A DNA stretch of 64,000 bases from Martinezella lusitana (GCF_016901135.1 NZ_JAFEVL010000018.1:22605-86604); one strand, 5' to 3'. Numbered from the stretch's first letter, positions 32,892 to 41,740 are shown. The notes: generated by a model not told the origin, from the sequence alone. Made by a program: numbers and translations.

Positions 32892-34183
32892 ATGCGACGC
32901 AACGGCTGGCAAGAATGCCGCAACGCCGCGCCGAGGGGTTGCCAACCGGTATTACCTCCGTCTGCTCGGCTCACCCGCTTGTCATCGAGGCAGCGTTGAC
33001 GCATGGCAAAGCCAGAAACGCCGATGTGCTCATCGAGGCGACCTGCAATCAGGTCAATCAGGATGGCGGCTACACCGGCATGACGCCTGCCGATTTCCGA
33101 ACCTTCGTCGAGGCGATCGCCGCAAAGGTCGGGTTCGCTCCGGACAGGCTCATTCTGGGCGGCGATCATCTCGGTCCCAATCCATGGAAGCATCTGCGCG
33201 CCGATGAGGCGATGTCGAAGGCGAAGACGATGATCGACGCCTTTGCCGCCGCCGGCTTTACCAAACTCCATCTCGATACCAGCATGGCCTGCGCCGACGA
33301 TCCGCAGGCGCTACCCGATATGACGATCGCGGCCAGGGCCGCGCAATTGGCCGAGGTATCGGAAGCCAGGGTCCGTCAATCCGGAACGCAGGCTCCAAGC
33401 TATATCGTCGGCACGGAAGTCCCTGTTCCCGGCGGCGCGGTCGAGGCGCTAGACCATATGCATATAACCACGCCGGACGATGCACTCGCGACGGTGGAAC
33501 TGCATCGCCAAGCCTTTGCGCGATTGGGTCTCGACGAGGCTTTTACGCGGGCGATCGGCGTTGTCGTCCAGCCCGGGGTTGAATTCGGCAATGCCGAGGT
33601 GATTGGCTATCAGCGCCGGCCAGCCGCCAGCCTGGCCGCCACCTTGAACGACATGCCGCAATTCGTGTTCGAGGCGCATTCGACCGACTACCAGAGCGCC
33701 GAGGCGCTTCGCGATCTTGTCAGCGATGGCTTTGCGATCCTGAAAGTCGGTCCCTGGCTGACCTTCGCCCTTCGCGAAGCCCTGTATGGCTTGAACTCGA
33801 TCGCCGAAGTGCTTGCTCCGCGCGTGACTGGCCAAACCCTGCCGGCAGCGATGGAACAGATCATGTTATCCTTCCCGGAACATTGGCAAAAATACTATCC
33901 GGGCGATGCACGCGAACAGTTTATCCAGCGGCACTACTCTTTCAGCGACCGCATTCGCTATTGCTGGGCTATGCCCGCCGCACAGGGGGCGGTGGACGAG
34001 CTGATGTCGGCCCTCGAAGGGCGCATCATCCCGCGCCCCTTGATAAGCCAATATCTTGGCCATCTGGAGCCCATGATTGCCGATGGATCGGTCATGCCGG
34101 AGGCGCGGGCTCTCGTGCTCGCCAGTGTCGTCCGTGTGCTCGACATCTATGCCGGTGCCATAGACAGCGCGACCCGGCAATAG
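32888..34183 (+). CDS. GatZ/KbaZ-like protein (class II tagatose-bisphosphate aldolase accessory subunit)
   Basis: A 431-residue protein matching the GatZ/KbaZ family throughout: GITSVCSAHPLVIEAAL, VLIEATCNQVNQDGGYTGM, LGGDHLGPNPWKHL, LHLDTSMACADDP and EVPVPGGA. In Escherichia coli the homologue supports the catalytic subunit GatY/KbaY. No class II catalytic subunit is encoded here; the nearest aldolase is the class I LacD/YihT-type protein at 36018. The protein keeps metal-binding-like His/Asp positions (GGDHLGP), so it may have its own activity. Overlaps the kinase gene by four bases (ATGA). Confidence 0.9.
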   Translation: MNATQRLARMPQRRAEGLPTGITSVCSAHPLVIEAALTHGKARNADVLIEATCNQVNQDGGYTGMTPADFRTFVEAIAAKVGFAPDRLILGGDHLGPNPWKHLRADEAMSKAKTMIDAFAAAGFTKLHLDTSMACADDPQALPDMTIAARAAQLAEVSEARVRQSGTQAPSYIVGTEVPVPGGAVEALDHMHITTPDDALATVELHRQAFARLGLDEAFTRAIGVVVQPGVEFGNAEVIGYQRRPAASLAATLNDMPQFVFEAHSTDYQSAEALRDLVSDGFAILKVGPWLTFALREALYGLNSIAEVLAPRVTGQTLPAAMEQIMLSFPEHWQKYYPGDAREQFIQRHYSFSDRIRYCWAMPAAQGAVDELMSALEGRIIPRPLISQYLGHLEPMIADGSVMPEARALVLASVVRVLDIYAGAIDSATRQ

Positions 34184-34199
34184 CGTTGCGTTGAACAGC

Positions 34200-34865
34200 T
34201 CACGCCAGCTTTCTTGAAATGCGAAGAGACCTGGACGAGGCAATCTCCAGCGCCAGATGGTCATAGTTTTCGATACTTGGATGCCGCGTTAATAGCGGTG
34301 CGCGGTGGGTCGCGCTGATCACGAGTACGGAAGCGCCGGCCGCTTCGGCGGCTTCGATGCCGGCGGGAGCATCCTCGAAAACGAGACATTCCTCAATGGG
34401 TTGCGCCAATGTCTTTGCAGCCAGCAGAAAGCAATCAGGCGCGGGTTTGCCGTTCTGTACGTCCTCGCCGGCGATCAGCACCGGCGGCCAGGGAAGGCCG
34501 GCTGCCTCGAGGCGGACCCTGGCCAGTTCCCGTGGAGCCGAGGTAACGATCGCCCAGCGATCTCGAGGCAGGCGTTCCAGGAAATCGAGTGCACCCGTGA
34601 TCGGCTCAACGCCGACCACATCGTCGATCTCAGCCTGGGTCAGAAACCTGACCTCCTCGGCCGGATCAATCCCCGACAGGCCGAGCCGGGTGATCGTTTC
34701 AATCGCCTTTCTGCCGTGAACGGTGGCCAAAAGGCTTTCTGCATCGACACCTCGCCGCTCCGCCCACGCTGTCCAGACCCGCTCGGCAACCGCAATGGAG
34801 TTCAGGATGGTTCCATCCATATCGAACAGGAAAGCGCCGAAGGAGCGGCCGGAAAAAAGCGTCAC
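34200..34865 (-). CDS. HAD-superfamily sugar phosphatase (subfamily IA)
   Basis: A 221-residue haloacid-dehalogenase-type phosphatase. Motif I is FLFDMDGTILNS (Asp15/Asp17), motif II lies in WAIVTSAPRELA, motif III in NGKPAPDCFLLAA and motif IV in CLVFEDAPAGIEAAEAAG. Relatives remove phosphate from 2-deoxyglucose 6-phosphate, glycerol phosphate or other small sugar phosphates. It starts within the SorC gene's stop (ATGA overlap) and is thus co-expressed with the regulator. A detoxifying or overflow role for dead-end sugar phosphates is a fair guess. Confidence 0.88.
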   Translation of the reverse strand: MTLFSGRSFGAFLFDMDGTILNSIAVAERVWTAWAERRGVDAESLLATVHGRKAIETITRLGLSGIDPAEEVRFLTQAEIDDVVGVEPITGALDFLERLPRDRWAIVTSAPRELARVRLEAAGLPWPPVLIAGEDVQNGKPAPDCFLLAAKTLAQPIEECLVFEDAPAGIEAAEAAGASVLVISATHRAPLLTRHPSIENYDHLALEIASSRSLRISRKLA

Positions 34866-35788
34866 GGCTGATCCTCGGTTTTCTGATTGGACGACAGGCG
34901 GTCAAGGATCGCCTGTGCGGTATTGGCGTCGGTGACCAGCGCGTTGATCATCCCGGACCGCGCCGCTCCGATAATGCCGGGTGCCTTGCCCGGAGTGGCG
35001 GCAACGGCAATGCACAGAGGCACCTTTCGCAACTGTTCGGGCGAGGCCGCGATCATCCGTTCCTCGCCGTCCCAATGCAGGATCTCGCCGGCTTCGGTGA
35101 CGTAGTGGCGCAACACGTCGCCTGCGGCATGGCTCAGCGCCCTTTCTCCCGGTAGCGCCGCCGTCGCCTCGGATGGGTTCGACGCATGCGTCAAACCGAC
35201 GCCGACGATCGCCGCATCCAGCCTGTCCCAGAGCGACGTCACCTGCTGCACCGTGGGATCGGCGAGGAAGGCGTCCCTGAGTTCGGTGGACGAGACATAG
35301 GGAGCGTGCAGGAAATGCGGCATGCCGCCCATCTGGGCAGCCGCCTGACGCACGAATTCATTGATCTGGAAGTGTGCCGCTGCCTGCTGCATGCCGCCAT
35401 TGAGGGCGACGGTGACAATTCCGGGCAATTGCGGCAGGCCGGCAAGCGTCACTTCCCGCACCGCCCTTCCCCAGCCGATGCCGAGCGTCGAGCCCGAGCG
35501 CAACCCGGCCTGCTGCATGAGCGAACCGACCGGAGCGGCAAGCGCGCTCAGGACGTTGGACGATGGCGTGTCGATCACCGCTGCCGTGCGCAATTTCAGA
35601 CCATCGATCAGTGCGGCGCTCAGATCTTCCGACGGCGAGTGATCGATCACCTCGATCCTGACGATCCCGACCGAGCGAGCCCGCTGCAGTAGTCGCGAGA
35701 CCGTGGCCGTCGATAGGCCAAGCTTCTTGGCGATATCCACCTGCGACATGTCGGACTGGTAATGCAGCTTGGCGACCGTATGCAGCAA
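34862..35788 (-). CDS. SorC/DeoR-type sugar-binding transcriptional regulator
   Basis: About 308 residues. The N-terminal HTH reads LHYQSDMSQVDIAKKLGLST followed by ATVSRLLQRARSVGIVRIEV, and the C-terminal sugar-phosphate-binding NagB-like domain has LGIGWGRAVREV, GIVTVALNGGMQQ and AIVGVG. SorC proteins sense phosphorylated sugars. No ATG exists at the N-terminus: the frame offers TTG at 35788, CTG at 35830 (with AAAGGA upstream), and back to a stop near 35857, so the start is uncertain. It is divergent from the aldolase/kinase/transporter unit, its likely target. Confidence 0.85.
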   Translation of the reverse strand: MLHTVAKLHYQSDMSQVDIAKKLGLSTATVSRLLQRARSVGIVRIEVIDHSPSEDLSAALIDGLKLRTAAVIDTPSSNVLSALAAPVGSLMQQAGLRSGSTLGIGWGRAVREVTLAGLPQLPGIVTVALNGGMQQAAAHFQINEFVRQAAAQMGGMPHFLHAPYVSSTELRDAFLADPTVQQVTSLWDRLDAAIVGVGLTHASNPSEATAALPGERALSHAAGDVLRHYVTEAGEILHWDGEERMIAASPEQLRKVPLCIAVAATPGKAPGIIGAARSGMINALVTDANTAQAILDRLSSNQKTEDQP

Positions 35789-35869
35789 AGCACGATTTGC
35801 TGCAGCCTCCTGCGACTGAGACGAATTCAGGTTGAAATTCCTTTCTGCAATGTGTTACATAGTCTCTAC

Positions 35870-35888
35870 TTGAGGAGTTATCGCTCAA
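35870..35888. repeat. Short inverted repeat between the SorC gene and the aldolase gene
   Basis: TTGAG (35870-35874) and CTCAA (35884-35888) are separated by nine bases in the divergent promoter region. It is a possible SorC contact but too short to be convincing alone. Confidence 0.25.
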
Positions 35889-36017
35889 AACAGCCGATTT
35901 CGCAACGATTATGCGGCGGCGCCTGCGCACCCTCAATATCAGAGGTTTGCCCTCTCCTGGGAGTGGAGAAGGCGTACCGGCATCATTGCCGTTTCGCACG
36001 GCCGGAGGAAGGATCAG

Positions 36018-36959
36018 ATGACGAGATTGACGACAGCAGAAATGCGCGGCTATCAGCAGATTTGCGGTAGCGATGGCGCCATGATGGTGATTGCCTGCGA
36101 TCAGCGCGGCGGCATGCGCAGCCTGTTGGCCAAGGACCCGGCGGAACAGGCAGCAATCTCCGACAAGGTATTGGGCGACACCAAGGCCGATATCGCCCGT
36201 TTCCTGGCAAGCAAGGCGTCCTGCGTTCTGGTCGACCCGATTTGCGCGGTGCCCGCACTGGTCGATGATCGGATCATCCAGCGCGATACCGCGCTTCTGA
36301 TCGGCCTCGATGCCTCCGGCTGGGATACGTCCCCCGAAGGCTATCGTTTGTCGAAGCTGGTTCCCGGCATTTCCGCCCGCCGCGTGCGCCAGCTGGGCGC
36401 TACCGGCGGCAAGATCATGGTCTATCTCCGCTCGGATCGCGATGAGGCGAATGTCCGCAACATCGAAATCCTGCGCCAATGCATCGAGGATTTCGCGCGC
36501 GAGGATCTGCTGCTCGTCGTCGAGTTTCTCACTTACAAGTTCGAAAATGAGGACGAAGCCGACTACAAGGCCAAGCTGCCCTCGCTGATCGTCGGCGGCA
36601 GCAGGATCTGCCTGGATTGCGGCGCGAAGGTCTTGAAGATCCCCTATCCGGGCTCGACGGAAGCCTGCGCCGAGGTCACGCGCCTTGCGGGCGATGTCCC
36701 TTGGGCTGTCCTGTCGGCGGGCGTCGATCACGCAACTTTCCTCTCGCAGGTCGAGGATGCCATGCGCAACGGCGCCTCCGGCGTCATCGCCGGCCGCTCG
36801 CTGTGGAAGGACTGCATTTCCCTGGATCGCACGGTGACGAAGGATCGGCTTGAAACGGTCGCTGTGCCCAGGCTCCGGGAGATTCAGGCGGTCATTGCCG
36901 CACATTTCAAAGGTGCGGGCTCGCAGAGAGCCAATCAGGGGCAGCGCGCCAATGCCTGA
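36018..36959 (+). CDS. Class I aldolase, LacD/YihT-like (tagatose-bisphosphate or related)
   Basis: A 313-residue TIM-barrel Schiff-base aldolase of the DeoC/LacD group. AMMVIACDQRGGMRSLL near the start, VYLRSDRDEANVRNIE, the Schiff-base Lys in AKVLKIPYPGS (Lys207) and the phosphate-binding end VPWAVLSAGVDHATF ... GASGVIAGRSLWKD are all present and align by eye with both LacD and the sulfofructose-phosphate aldolase YihT. The gene downstream is a double kinase, so a ketohexose 1,6-bisphosphate or keto-sugar 1-phosphate is the probable substrate. The ATG at 36018 has AAGGA upstream. It overlaps the kinase gene by eight bases. Confidence 0.86.
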   Translation: MTRLTTAEMRGYQQICGSDGAMMVIACDQRGGMRSLLAKDPAEQAAISDKVLGDTKADIARFLASKASCVLVDPICAVPALVDDRIIQRDTALLIGLDASGWDTSPEGYRLSKLVPGISARRVRQLGATGGKIMVYLRSDRDEANVRNIEILRQCIEDFAREDLLLVVEFLTYKFENEDEADYKAKLPSLIVGGSRICLDCGAKVLKIPYPGSTEACAEVTRLAGDVPWAVLSAGVDHATFLSQVEDAMRNGASGVIAGRSLWKDCISLDRTVTKDRLETVAVPRLREIQAVIAAHFKGAGSQRANQGQRANA

Positions 36960-38364
36960 GATCGCCATCGGCGTGGACATTGGCGGCACGAATATTCGCG
37001 CCGCTCTCGTCTCCGATCGCGGCGAGATCCTCACGAAACTGTCGGAACGGACACCGACCGATCCTCTTCAAGTCCTCGAGCGCGTGATTGCCATGTCGCG
37101 CCAGCTCGACCGACCGGACGTTGCTGGCATCGGTGTCGGCATTCCCGGCCGCGTCGATGTCGCCAACCGCGAGATCCTGTCGGGCGGCATCCTCAATCTT
37201 GCCGGTCTCGACTTTGCGGAGCGGATCGAGGCGGCTATCGGGAAGAGAGTGGTCGTTGAGAATGATTGCAGCATGGCGCTGATCGCCGAGATGCGCATTG
37301 GCGGCGCGAAGGGCTATAAAAACGTCGCCATGCTGACGATCGGAACGGGCATTGGCGGCGCTGTCGCCCATGCCGGCAGCATATATCACGGCCATAGGGC
37401 GGCCGGGCAGCTTGGCCATATCTGCGTCTCGCAGGATGGTCCGCCTTGCCCGTGCGGCAGGCGCGGTTGTGTGGAGACGTTCAGTTCCGGAACCGCGCTA
37501 CGCCGTCACATAGCCGAAGCCGGCCTGTCGGCCGCCACCGTCGGCGAGGTTTTCGATTTGGCTGCTGCAGGAAACGACGATGCCAAGCGTGTCTTGCGCC
37601 AGTGGGCTGCACCGTTGCGCGCGGCCCTCGACAATATTGCAGCGACGATGGATCCGGAAGTCATCCTGCTCGGTGGCGGTCTCGGCTGCGACGCGGCGCG
37701 TGCGCTTGCCGATCTTCCGGCGGTCGCTCCATGGTTCTGCCCGGCCATATTGCCGGCCAAGCTCGCCGATGACGCAGGCGTCATCGGTGCCGGCCTGTCG
37801 ATCTTCGGCAGTGCCGGCGGGACGGCCGAAAAGCATGTCGTGCTGGTCAATGGCGTGCCGGCCTCGGGAAAGAGCCTGCTCGCCAAGGCACTGTCGGAGC
37901 GCACCGGCTGGCCGATTCTCTCCCTCGACGGCATCAAGAATCCGTTTCTGCAGCATATCGGCCCCGTCGACCGCGACTTCAACCGGACCTTGGGAAAAGC
38001 GAGCTACCAGGCGATCTGGTCCTTCATTGCCGGTGCGCCGGCCGGTTCGACATTTATCGTCGATGCCTGGTTTGGCTTTCAGCCGAAAGCACAGCTCGAG
38101 ACCTATATAGAGGATGCAAAGATCGCGCGGGTAGCCGAACTCTGGTGCAAGGTTCCCGGGATCGTTGCCGGCGAGCGCTATGCCAGCCGCCTGAAAGATC
38201 GATTGCCGGGCCATCCGGGCGCCGAATATGTGCAGGAATTGGTTGCGCTTGCCGATCGTGCCGAGCCCATGGGTTGCGGCGCCGTGATGACGATCGACCA
38301 GACGAAAGAGCTGGATATGGATGCTGTCGTGGCGTGGGTTTCGCAGGTGTTCGGCAACAGGTAA
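36952..38364 (+). CDS. Fusion of a ROK sugar kinase with a P-loop kinase
   Basis: A 470-residue two-domain protein. Residues 1-288 are a ROK kinase: VDIGGTNIR, catalytic Asp105 in VENDCSMA, zinc motif CPCGRRGC (166-173) and VILLGGGLG. The usual E-x-G-H is Q-L-G-H (Gln153), a change in the sugar pocket. Residues ~295-470 are a separate nucleoside/sugar P-loop kinase: HVVLVNGVPASGKSLLAKAL with Walker A GVPASGKS (301-308), then a DGIKNPF lid-side Asp and FIVDAWFG. Two kinases on one chain next to a bisphosphate-type aldolase suggests stepwise double phosphorylation of one sugar. The ATG at 36952 overlaps the aldolase stop; the reading further upstream is not coding. Confidence 0.88.
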   Translation: MPEIAIGVDIGGTNIRAALVSDRGEILTKLSERTPTDPLQVLERVIAMSRQLDRPDVAGIGVGIPGRVDVANREILSGGILNLAGLDFAERIEAAIGKRVVVENDCSMALIAEMRIGGAKGYKNVAMLTIGTGIGGAVAHAGSIYHGHRAAGQLGHICVSQDGPPCPCGRRGCVETFSSGTALRRHIAEAGLSAATVGEVFDLAAAGNDDAKRVLRQWAAPLRAALDNIAATMDPEVILLGGGLGCDAARALADLPAVAPWFCPAILPAKLADDAGVIGAGLSIFGSAGGTAEKHVVLVNGVPASGKSLLAKALSERTGWPILSLDGIKNPFLQHIGPVDRDFNRTLGKASYQAIWSFIAGAPAGSTFIVDAWFGFQPKAQLETYIEDAKIARVAELWCKVPGIVAGERYASRLKDRLPGHPGAEYVQELVALADRAEPMGCGAVMTIDQTKELDMDAVVAWVSQVFGNR

Positions 38365-38589
38365 TGCGGCCGCCGTCCAGAGGGCCGGCACAGGGTTGGA
38401 ACAATGTCTGACTGCCGTGCGACGCAATGTCCACGGCAGACCGTAACGTTGCGGATAGCTTTAAATTGCTTAAATATATCAATCAGATGAACGAAATTCC
38501 TTGCAGAAAAAAATTACTTGACGTGCCGCAGTAAGCCACTGATTATCGCTTTGCCGGACGGGGAGGTTCGGCTTCAAGAGGAGGAAGTT

Positions 38590-39579
38590 ATGGAGCGCCG
38601 CTCATTTCTAAAGGCTTCGGCCGTGGCATCGCTTGCCACCGGGGTTGCCGCAATCGCCGGCAGTGCCAAAGCCCAGGATAAGAAGTTTACGATTGCCCTC
38701 ATTCCGGGCCTGACGACGGATGCCTTCTACATCACCATGCGCAAGGGCGCCGAAGCCGCCGCCAAGGCGGTTGGCGCAACGCTGGTGTTCCAGGGCGCGC
38801 CCGACTTCAACCCGGTGACCCAGGTGCCGGTTCTTGATGCGGTCATCGCCAAGAAGCCCGACGCGATCCTGATTGCGCCGACCGATAAGGACCAATTAAT
38901 CCAGCCGCTGAAAAAGGCTGCGGACGCCGGCATTCCGGTCATCACGGTCGATACCTTCATCGGCACCGGCGTCTATCAGACCGGAAGCGGCGATGCGGAT
39001 TTTCCGCTGGCCTACATCGCCTCCGACAACCTGCTCGGCGGTGCGATCGCCGCACGTGCGCTGGCAAAGGCAGTGGGCGAGAAGGGCAAGGTCTATGTTT
39101 CCAACGTCAAGCCCGGCATCTCGACGACGGACCAGCGCGAGCAGGGCTTCAAGGACGAGATGAAGAAATATCCGAACATCACCGTTCTGGATACTCAGTA
39201 TAATGACGACGATGCCAACAAGGCGGCCTCGCAGCTCCAGGCTGTCTATGCCCGCAACTCCGACCTCGACGGGGTCTTCGGGGCCAATCTGTTCTCGGCC
39301 CTTGGCGCTGCCAACGGCGTGCAGCAGGCGGGCCAGACGGGCAAGATCCGCGTGGTCGCCTTCGATGCGCCGACGACCATCGTCGACAACATCAACTCCG
39401 GCCTTGTCGATCTGGCGATTGCCCAGCACCCGGCCGAAATCGGTTATTTCGGCGTTATGGCGGCCTATGCGCATCTGACCGGCAATTCGATCCCGACAGC
39501 GATCGGCACCGGCTTCACGGTAATCGATAAATCGAACGTCGCCGACAAGGACGTCGCGAAGTTCATCTACTCCGACTAA
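38590..39579 (+). CDS. Sugar ABC transporter substrate-binding protein (RbsB/FrcB-like), Tat signal
   Basis: A 329-residue Peripla_BP_4-type protein. The start MERRSFLKASAVAS is a twin-arginine signal (RRSFLK), cleaved after AKA. The mature chain has FTIALIPGLTTDAFYITMRKGAEAAA, AILIAPTDKDQL, PVITVDTFIG and VVAFDAPTTIV typical of pentose/hexose binders (quoted in pieces). AGGAGG lies six bases before the ATG at 38590. The binding protein, single permease and single ATPase that follow copy the FrcBCA order, so fructose, a rare ketose or an alditol are candidates. Confidence 0.91.
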   Translation: MERRSFLKASAVASLATGVAAIAGSAKAQDKKFTIALIPGLTTDAFYITMRKGAEAAAKAVGATLVFQGAPDFNPVTQVPVLDAVIAKKPDAILIAPTDKDQLIQPLKKAADAGIPVITVDTFIGTGVYQTGSGDADFPLAYIASDNLLGGAIAARALAKAVGEKGKVYVSNVKPGISTTDQREQGFKDEMKKYPNITVLDTQYNDDDANKAASQLQAVYARNSDLDGVFGANLFSALGAANGVQQAGQTGKIRVVAFDAPTTIVDNINSGLVDLAIAQHPAEIGYFGVMAAYAHLTGNSIPTAIGTGFTVIDKSNVADKDVAKFIYSD

Positions 39580-39592
39580 TCGGATGAACTCT

Positions 39593-39617
39593 GTGCCTCG
39601 TCCATGTGGCGGGGCAC
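39593..39617 (+). promoter_or_regulatory. Stem-loop after the binding-protein gene
   Basis: GTGCCTCG and CGGGGCAC pair as eight base pairs with one G-U type pair around a 9-base loop, starting 13 bases after the stop. It occupies the same position relative to its binding-protein gene as the hairpins at 11115 and 48217. Confidence 0.45.
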
Positions 39618-39644
39618 GTCTCTGATCATAATGGAGGGAATGGC

Positions 39645-40751
39645 GTGACGACTTCTGTACGTCCTCGCTCGAGTTTGGATTCATCCATGAGTACCGAAGA
39701 TACCGAGGCCCGCAAGGCGGACCAGCATGTGGCGCCGCAGGCAGACCACGGCGACCAGGCAAAAACCATCATCAATTATATCGCGCAGTTGCGCGCGTGG
39801 CTCTTTCTTGCCGCGCTGATCGTGACTTTCGAGATCTGGGCCCGTATCGATTTCGGCGGTACCTTCATCGGCTCGAGTTTCAACTGGCAGTCCGTGGCGG
39901 TCTTCGCCGTGGCGCCGCTGCTTCTGGCGATCGGGCAGACCTTCGTCATCATATCGGGCGGCATCGATCTCTCGACCGGCTTCATCATGGGGCTGGCGGC
40001 CGTCGTTGCTGCCCATATCACCAATGTCGCCGGCCTCTATATGCCTCTGCCCGTGGCAATGTTACTTGGCGTTCTCGTCGCCATGCTTGCCGCCACCGTG
40101 CCCGGCTACATCAACGGACTGCTGATCTCGCGTCTTAAGGTCCCGCCGTTCATTGGCACGCTCGGCATGTTCGGCGTTGCCCGCGGCACGGCCTTCCTGC
40201 TTGCCGGCGGCACCACCGTGCCGGTCAAGAACTCCTATTTCGCCGAGCTCGGCAACGGCCGCTTTTACGGCGTGCCCTATCTTGTCATCGTCACGCTCGT
40301 CTTCGTTCTGATCATGCATTATCTGCTGAGCCAGACGCGCTTTGGCCAACATAATTATGCCATAGGTGCCAATGCGCAGGCCGCGCGCCGCGCGGGCATC
40401 GATATCAAATCGCACCTGCTGCGGCTCTACGTGCTCTCCGCTGCTTGCGCCGGCCTCGGCGGCGCGCTCTACGCGGCCCGCTTTACCGCAGGCGCGGCGC
40501 AGGCGGGCGAACCGCTGCTGCTCGATAGCGTCGCTGCCGTCGTCATCGGTGGAGCCAGTCTCTTCGGCGGCTCGGGCACCATCATCGGAACCGTCGCCGG
40601 AGCGCTCGTCATCGCCGTCATCCAATATGGACTCGTCTTCATGAACGTCGAACCGTTCTGGCAGTTCATCGCCGTCGGTGTCGTCATCATCATTTCGGTG
40701 CTCATCGATCAGGCGCAGCGCCGGTTCAGCGGAGCAAAACAGGATGAATAG
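39645..40751 (+). CDS. Sugar ABC transporter permease (RbsC/FrcC-like)
   Basis: A 368-residue permease with about ten helices and the RbsC-type EAA-like segment (NAQAARRAGIDIKSHLLRLYVLS). The C-terminal block GAGALVIA-like region reads GGASLFGGSGTIIGTVAGAL. I choose the GTG at 39645 because GGAGGG sits seven bases upstream; the ATG at 39687 has no ribosome site. A long hydrophilic N-terminus of about 45 residues results, which is slightly unusual but seen in rhizobial relatives. The end overlaps the ATPase gene by eight bases. Confidence 0.88.
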   Translation: MTTSVRPRSSLDSSMSTEDTEARKADQHVAPQADHGDQAKTIINYIAQLRAWLFLAALIVTFEIWARIDFGGTFIGSSFNWQSVAVFAVAPLLLAIGQTFVIISGGIDLSTGFIMGLAAVVAAHITNVAGLYMPLPVAMLLGVLVAMLAATVPGYINGLLISRLKVPPFIGTLGMFGVARGTAFLLAGGTTVPVKNSYFAELGNGRFYGVPYLVIVTLVFVLIMHYLLSQTRFGQHNYAIGANAQAARRAGIDIKSHLLRLYVLSAACAGLGGALYAARFTAGAAQAGEPLLLDSVAAVVIGGASLFGGSGTIIGTVAGALVIAVIQYGLVFMNVEPFWQFIAVGVVIIISVLIDQAQRRFSGAKQDE

Positions 40752-41490
40752 CGCAACACCCCTTCTCGAAGTCCGCAACCTCTCGCGCTATTTCGGCGCC
40801 GTCCACGCGCTCGACAATTGCTCGATGGTCGTCCACCCCGGCGAAGTCGTGGCACTTGCCGGCGACAATGGTGCAGGCAAGACGACGATGATCAAGGCGA
40901 TCTCCGGCGTCTATCCGCCAACGTCGGGGGAAATCCTGATCGAGGGCAAGCCTGTCACCTTCTCTTCGCCGCAGGACGCGCGCGAGAAAGGCATAGAGAC
41001 GATCTATCAGGACCTGGCACTTGCCGACAATCTGACGATCGGCGCCAACATCTTTCTCGGCCGCGAACCGATGAAGAAGCTCTTCGGCTTTCTGCCTGTC
41101 CTCGACCGGAAGGCCATGGCGGAGGCGGCGCGCACGACGATGGCGCAGCTCGATTTCCATGTGAAAAGGCTCGACGCGCCGGTCAGCAACTTTTCCGGCG
41201 GCCAGCGCCAGGCCGTCGCGATCGGCCGTGCGGTCTACTGGAACGCCCGCATCCTGATCATGGACGAGCCGACAGCCGCGCTCGGCGTGCCGGAACAGCG
41301 CAAGGTCGTCGCCCTGATCAAATCATTGAAGGCGCAGGGTCGTGGCGTCATCTTCATCTCGCACAATCTGCAGGATATTTTCGCGGTCTCCGACCGGATC
41401 GTCGTCCTGCGGCGTGGCATCGTCGCCGGCGAGCGGAATATCTCCGACACCAATCATGAGGAAGTCGTCAAGCTTATGATCGGCGGTTAG
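40744..41490 (+). CDS. Sugar ABC transporter ATP-binding protein, single-domain (FrcA-like)
   Basis: A 248-residue ATPase with one nucleotide-binding domain: Walker A GDNGAGKTT near 40, Q-loop ETIYQDLALADNLTI, signature NFSGGQRQAVAIGRA, Walker B ILIMDEPTAALG and switch ISHNL. RbsA-type ATPases have two fused domains of about 500 residues; this one is half that length, as in the FrcA fructose system. All catalytic motifs are intact, so it probably works as a homodimer. Last gene of the unit that starts at 36018. Confidence 0.91.
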   Translation: MNSATPLLEVRNLSRYFGAVHALDNCSMVVHPGEVVALAGDNGAGKTTMIKAISGVYPPTSGEILIEGKPVTFSSPQDAREKGIETIYQDLALADNLTIGANIFLGREPMKKLFGFLPVLDRKAMAEAARTTMAQLDFHVKRLDAPVSNFSGGQRQAVAIGRAVYWNARILIMDEPTAALGVPEQRKVVALIKSLKAQGRGVIFISHNLQDIFAVSDRIVVLRRGIVAGERNISDTNHEEVVKLMIGG

Positions 41491-41524
41491 CCTGTCATCG
41501 GCATAACATCGAATCGCGAACCGG

Positions 41525-41554
41525 GCGGCGACAGCGATGAGACGCAGTCGCCGC
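41525..41554 (+). terminator. Weak candidate terminator after the sugar transporter genes
   Basis: GCGGCGAC (41525-41532) and GTCGCCGC (41547-41554) are exact complements with a 14-base loop, 34 bp past the ATPase stop. There is no clear T-tract, so its strength is doubtful. The rest of 41491-41740 shows no gene. Confidence 0.35.
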
Positions 41555-41740
41555 TCGAACTATTTGAGCGCTTTCAGTGCGTGATCGCTGGCCCATGAAA
41601 CTGCATCCATCGGCTCGCCGGAGAGCCTGACAGTCGATGAACGGCACTGCTGGAAGCCGTCGAATGACCGTCTTGCACCGCGATGTGCATCCGTTTTAAG
41701 CAGTGCTGATTATTGCCTTGCAAACACGCATTTGCTGTGC

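Noticed and set aside
35358..37034. Long minus-strand frame of 558 codons opposite the aldolase
   Set aside because: Its low-complexity translation mirrors the LacD-type aldolase and SorC genes, which have clear motifs; the frame is open only because of high GC.
36018..38364. Sulfoquinovose (sulfoglycolysis) pathway
   Set aside because: The aldolase looks like YihT, but no sulfoquinovosidase, isomerase, sulfolactaldehyde reductase or matching exporter is nearby; a bis-kinase fits a normal ketose better.
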